A stretch of DNA of 23,019 nucleotides. It comes from JAKLKS01 sp964370855. Its GTDB lineage: Bacteria; Planctomycetota; JAJSAM01; JAKLKS01. Position numbers and translations under genes: made by a program. The notes below the pieces were generated by a model. That model worked only from the letters and a program-made list of their open reading frames with translations. It had not been told where the DNA came from and ran no database searches. How positions within the stretch are numbered: the stretch's first letter is position 1; each line of letters opens with the position of its first letter. The DNA is taken from positions 1-23,019 of the forward strand of contig CAYJMF010000076.1 of NCBI GenBank assembly GCA_964370855.1, given 5' to 3'. This document shows positions 21,336 to 23,019 of the stretch, piece by piece.

Positions 21336-23019
21336 ATGGACAAGGGGGAGTTGCAGGAGCGTTTCCCGGGCCTCGTGGTCGGAGCGCGGCTGCCCGGGCT
21401 CTTCCAGCTCAACGGCTGCGGCCTTGCACTCTACTTCTCCCGCGACTTCGATGCGCCGACCGGGACGTACGTGAAGACGCTGTGCGTCACGATCCTGTGG
21501 ATCCCCCTGTTCCCCGTCGGAGCGTACCGCGTCTCCGACGCCCCCACGGGCGGCTGGTTCGTCGTGGGGCGGGAGCCGCCGAGCCCGTCGATGCTCGCCG
21601 CTCGTCGGGTCGCCCTGGGTCTGCTCCTCTTCGGCGCCTTCATGGCGGCGTGGGGCGGCTACAGGACCACGGACGGGTACAAGGACGGCGTGGAACTGTC
21701 GGGCGCACGGGAGGCGACCAGGAGAGGCCGCATCCGCGAGGCGGCGGAACGGTTCCGAATGCTCGCCCGGAGCGGGCGGAAGGTCGCGGAGTCCGCGCGG
21801 GACGGCCTGCGGGGGGCCGTGGAAGCGGTGTCCCCGGAGACGGATCCGGCGGACGCGGTTGCCGTCCTCCTCGCGGCCCACGATCCGGGCGGCGGCGCGG
21901 GGCCGGTGCTCCCCGACCTCTGGCGGCGGGCGACGGCGTACGCCTCCGACCCGGCGCGCCTGCCCGTCGCGAACCAGGTCCAGCTCCTGACGTCCCTCGC
22001 CCCCCTCGCTCCCGGGGCGGACGCCGTCGCGGCGGAGCGCCGCCGGCTCGTGGAGCGCGGCGCCGGCGCCTCGCCGCCGGACTTGTGGTCCGTTTCGGAG
22101 CTCGCCCTGGAGCTCGAGGCCCGGTCCGACGCCGCCGGGGCGGAGGCGCTCCTCGCGCCCCACGCGGCGCGCCTCGGGGACCTCGAGGGAGCGCGCATCC
22201 TCGGGCAGATCCGCGCGGGGCAGGGCCGGTTCGAGGAGGCGTTCCCGCTGCTGGACCGGTACCTCGAGAAGCGCCTCGATCGGCTCCACTCCGAGACCGA
22301 GGCGTTCTCGAAGGCCGTCGCCGCCGCGCAGGAGGCGGCGATGGAGCACCTGCGCCGCGGCGGCGAAACGGAGGACTGGTACGCGCGACACGAGCGGGCC
22401 GACGAGGCGGCGCGATCCCGCATGGTGTCCGAAGCCGTCGCGGCGCGGGTCGAGAAGGACGCCTCCCTCGCCGACCGGCGGAACCGGTACCGCGATGCCG
22501 CCCGGATCGTGCCGGTGGCCATGGACCTCGGCATCGTCCGCATGCAGCGGGCCCGGTCGATGTCCGACGCGGAGGAGGAGCGCCGCGAGCTCCTGCAGGC
22601 CGAGCGGGTGCTGACCGCCATCGACGGCGTCGCGGCCGGCGATCCCGAGTACGAGTTCGCCGCGGCGCGGGTGGCGTTCTGGCTCGGGAAGAGGGACGCG
22701 TGCGACGCGCACCTCGCCGCCGCGCTGGAGGCGGGGGGCGACACGTTCGAGACGCGATCCAGGATCGGCACCCTGCTGGCGTCCCTCGGCGAGTCGGCGG
22801 GGGCGCGCGAGCACTGGGTGGCGGCGTACGCCCTCGCGGGCAGCGAGACCGAGCGGAGCATCGCCGCGTACTGCGTCTCCGTGAACACGCGGGACGATCC
22901 CGACGGCGCCCTCGAGTGGGTCCGCAGGGCGGATGCGTCGGACCCGGTCGTCGCGGCGGCCCCCCCCGGGGGGGGGGGGGCCCCCCGCCCAGGCCCCCCC
23001 CCCCCAACGGCCCCCGCGC
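21336..23019 (+). CDS. membrane-anchored TPR-like helical repeat protein (partial, runs off the window)
   Basis: The frame is open from ATG 21336 to the window end, at least 561 codons. It begins MDKGELQERFPGLVVGARLP, then has a strand-rich N-terminal module with SRDFDAPTGTYVKTLCVTIL and WIPLFPVGAYRV. A membrane segment (RVALGLLLFGAFMAAWGGY, about residues 91-109) follows, then a long Ala/Arg/Glu-rich alpha-helical region with TPR-like pairs such as GRIREAAERFRMLARSGRK and AARLGDLEGARILGQIRAGQ. The IPLFPVGxYRV motif before a membrane helix and helical repeats is familiar from proteins of unknown function in Planctomycetota-like genomes (from memory). The helical domain is probably a protein-interaction platform. 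The ribosome site is weak (GGGGGGATCG). The last ~20 codons are Gly/Pro homopolymer and not trustworthy. Confidence 0.75.
   Translation, partial: MDKGELQERFPGLVVGARLPGLFQLNGCGLALYFSRDFDAPTGTYVKTLCVTILWIPLFPVGAYRVSDAPTGGWFVVGREPPSPSMLAARRVALGLLLFGAFMAAWGGYRTTDGYKDGVELSGAREATRRGRIREAAERFRMLARSGRKVAESARDGLRGAVEAVSPETDPADAVAVLLAAHDPGGGAGPVLPDLWRRATAYASDPARLPVANQVQLLTSLAPLAPGADAVAAERRRLVERGAGASPPDLWSVSELALELEARSDAAGAEALLAPHAARLGDLEGARILGQIRAGQGRFEEAFPLLDRYLEKRLDRLHSETEAFSKAVAAAQEAAMEHLRRGGETEDWYARHERADEAARSRMVSEAVAARVEKDASLADRRNRYRDAARIVPVAMDLGIVRMQRARSMSDAEEERRELLQAERVLTAIDGVAAGDPEYEFAAARVAFWLGKRDACDAHLAAALEAGGDTFETRSRIGTLLASLGESAGAREHWVAAYALAGSETERSIAAYCVSVNTRDDPDGALEWVRRADASDPVVAAAPPGGGGAPRPGPPPPTAPA
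22960..23019. other. G/C homopolymer end, probable sequencing or assembly artefact
   Basis: The last 60 bases are almost only runs of C and G (C7, G15, C8 with interruptions, C12) with no codon-like structure, directly after normal coding sequence. This looks like a low-quality contig end. Confidence 0.7.

Noticed and set aside
19941..22814. 957-codon minus-strand frame crossing the SBBP gene and the helical-repeat gene
   Set aside because: It spans two unrelated coding regions and the divergent promoter region, and has Arg/Pro-rich composition without domains.

Overview
The window is about 23 kb of high-GC bacterial DNA with a dense set of exported proteins. These include lipoproteins with clear lipoboxes, long arrays of carboxypeptidase-regulatory-like (CarboxypepD_reg) beta-sandwich repeats, an SBBP beta-propeller protein with a fibronectin III domain, a membrane-anchored helical-repeat protein and a MauE/DoxX redox membrane protein. 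This protein style, together with a sigma-54 activator and gene cassettes separated by tRNA-derived repeats, suggests an uncultured Planctomycetota-like bacterium. That assignment is inference: there is no rRNA or marker gene here.

Region 1 (1-5921) is a sigma-54 control module and its apparent target operon. A stand-alone sigma-54 AAA+ activator (860-1897) is followed by two palindromes spaced three helical turns apart, then a near-consensus -24/-12 promoter (2024-2039). The promoter reads into a small secreted Cys-rich protein (2221-2662, frameshifted at a G8 tract), a strong intra-operon stem-loop, and three overlapping genes: a membrane-anchored CarboxypepD-like protein, a MauE/DoxX membrane protein with a CxC motif, and a 623-residue CarboxypepD-like protein. 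Genes 2759-5921 have visibly lower GC and more A/T at third positions than their neighbours, so the effector part looks acquired.

Region 2 (about 6180-16094) is divided by five same-orientation copies of the 3' half of a tRNA-Pro(CGG) gene, running from the anticodon loop through CCA. The copies have related upstream flanks: 9-nt-period repeats and/or an inverted repeat. They look like attachment sites of a tRNA-targeting integrase family, with cassettes stacked in tandem. Cassette contents are a small membrane protein, a broken RelE-type toxin with its antitoxin, a pseudogene fragment, a lipoprotein, a GNAT acetyltransferase, a free-standing Clp N-domain protein coupled to a tiny zinc ribbon, and a 1284-residue repeat lipoprotein. 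No integrase is present in the window.

Region 3 (16095-18310) holds an intact Cys-rich lipoprotein and a 195-residue gene. Around them lie gene relics: an acyl-CoA dehydrogenase tail, a DUF5131 gene with two in-frame TGA codons, an AlbA_2/RecG-like C-terminus, and a 192-bp copy of the 5' end of the GNAT gene lying 7556 bp downstream of the original. Region 4 (18310-23019) has a divergent pair: an SBBP surface protein (minus) and a partial membrane-anchored helical-repeat protein (plus) that runs off the end, where the last 60 bases are G/C homopolymers and probably unreliable.
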